DNA of 7,103 bases, from positions 1-7,103 of the forward strand of contig VGAV01000118.1 in the NCBI GenBank assembly GCA_016870695.1. Direction: 5' to 3'. The stretch is from Actinomycetota bacterium (GTDB taxonomy: Bacteria > Actinomycetota > Actinomycetes > Actinomycetales > Microbacteriaceae). Positions 6,542 through 7,103 of this stretch are shown here, piece by piece (the first letter of the stretch is position 1; each line of letters begins with the position of its first letter). The position numbers were made by a program, and so were the translations under genes. The notes below the pieces were generated by a model, which worked only from the letters and a program-made list of their open reading frames with translations, was not told the origin of the DNA and made no database searches.

Positions 6542-7103
6542 TCAGCCGACGGAGGCGGTGGCGAAGAGCGGGCGCCCGTACAGGTCGAACGTGAGGCCCG
6601 TGACGTCGGAGCGGACCGCGCTGATCAGGGCGGGGCTGTAGAGCGGCACGATCGCGACCTGGTCGGCGTTCCACTGCTGCACCTCGCGGTACACCTCGTT
6701 GCGCGCCTCGGTGTCGGTGGTGGCGGTGCCCTCGTCGAGCAGCGCGTCCAGCGCGGGGTCGCTCACCTGCGACGCGTTCTGGAAGCCGTCGGTCTGCAGG
6801 TGGCTGCGGAGCAGGTCGGGGTCGACGCCCGAGAATCCCCAGTCGGTGAGGTCGAAGGTCTTCGGTCCGTACTGCTCGTTGTAGGCGCCGGGCTCCAGCA
6901 CCTCGCGCTGCAGGTCGAAGCCGACCGCACGGAGGTCGGACTGGATGGCGTTCGCGAGGGCGGCGCGGTCGTCGGGTACCGGCGTCCACGCGATCCAGCG
7001 CGCCGTCAGGCGCTGGCCGTCCTTCGTGCGGAACCCGTCGGCGTCGCGGCCGGTCCATCCGGCCTCGTCGAGCAGCGCGTTCGCGGCATCCGGGTCGAAG
7101 GCC
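6542..7103 (-). CDS. Family-5 extracellular substrate-binding protein of the importer; N-terminus outside the window
   Basis: Receptor component, normally a secreted or lipid-anchored protein of about 500-550 aa, that binds the substrate outside the cell and delivers it to the permeases. Only the last 186 residues are visible, from the first full codon at 7102 to TGA at 6544-6542, so the signal peptide or lipobox cannot be seen. Features of the C-terminal lobe of SBP_bac_5 proteins are clear: AFDPDAANALLDEAGW at the visible start, IQSDLRAVGFDL, TDWGFSGVDPDLL, and EVYREVQQWNADQVAIVPLY followed by a short tail ending TASVG. A possible internal GTG at 6901 is not a real start, because the family match continues upstream through the window edge. 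It is the first visible gene of the importer operon. The ligand cannot be inferred from this part. Confidence 0.93.
   Translation of the reverse strand, partial: AFDPDAANALLDEAGWTGRDADGFRTKDGQRLTARWIAWTPVPDDRAALANAIQSDLRAVGFDLQREVLEPGAYNEQYGPKTFDLTDWGFSGVDPDLLRSHLQTDGFQNASQVSDPALDALLDEGTATTDTEARNEVYREVQQWNADQVAIVPLYSPALISAVRSDVTGLTFDLYGRPLFATASVG

Noticed and set aside
1..7103. CRISPR arrays, tRNA or rRNA genes, insertion sequences, att sites or defence genes
   Set aside because: No regularly spaced repeats, cloverleaf, transposase motifs or terminal inverted repeats were seen on either strand; nearly all bases belong to ileS, its leader or the importer operon.

Overview
The window is high-GC (roughly 70% by eye) and densely coding. 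Every supported gene is on the minus strand, so in transcriptional order it reads from the right edge to the left. The eukaryote-like isoleucyl-tRNA synthetase, its translational T-box leader, the fused ABC ATPase and a striking excess of the heptamer GGATGCC/GGCATCC together suggest an actinobacterium, most likely Microbacteriaceae (Microbacterium-like). That placement is inferred from style, not from a search.

Right part (7103 to 3012): an ABC importer operon of the peptide/nickel/opine (Dpp/Opp) type. It comprises the C-terminal third of a family-5 substrate-binding protein (N-terminus off the window), a DppB/OppB-like permease, a DppC/OppC-like permease, and one polypeptide carrying both ATPase domains (DppD- and DppF-like). 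The binding-protein stop and the first permease start are 13 nt apart; the next two junctions are 4-nt ATGA stop/start overlaps. These genes make a complete importer: a lipoprotein-type receptor outside, two membrane subunits, and a dual ATPase inside. The substrate cannot be read from the sequence.

Middle (3014 to 2814): a 198-nt leader that is the most interesting part of the window. It folds by hand into a complete actinobacterial ileS T-box riboswitch: an ultrashort Stem I with an AUC isoleucine specifier, Stem II, a Stem IIA/B pseudoknot, Stem III, and a T-box bulge UGGUACC in an antisequestrator. The antisequestrator is mutually exclusive with a hairpin covering part of the ileS Shine-Dalgarno. 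A -10-like TAGACT overlaps the ATPase stop codon just upstream. Uncharged tRNA-Ile is expected to raise IleRS synthesis.

Left part (2813 to 1): ileS, 937 complete codons visible, running off the left edge before its C-terminus. It has all class I signatures and belongs to the eukaryote-like bacterial IleRS clade. Long open frames on the plus strand opposite these genes are GC-driven shadows and are not annotated.
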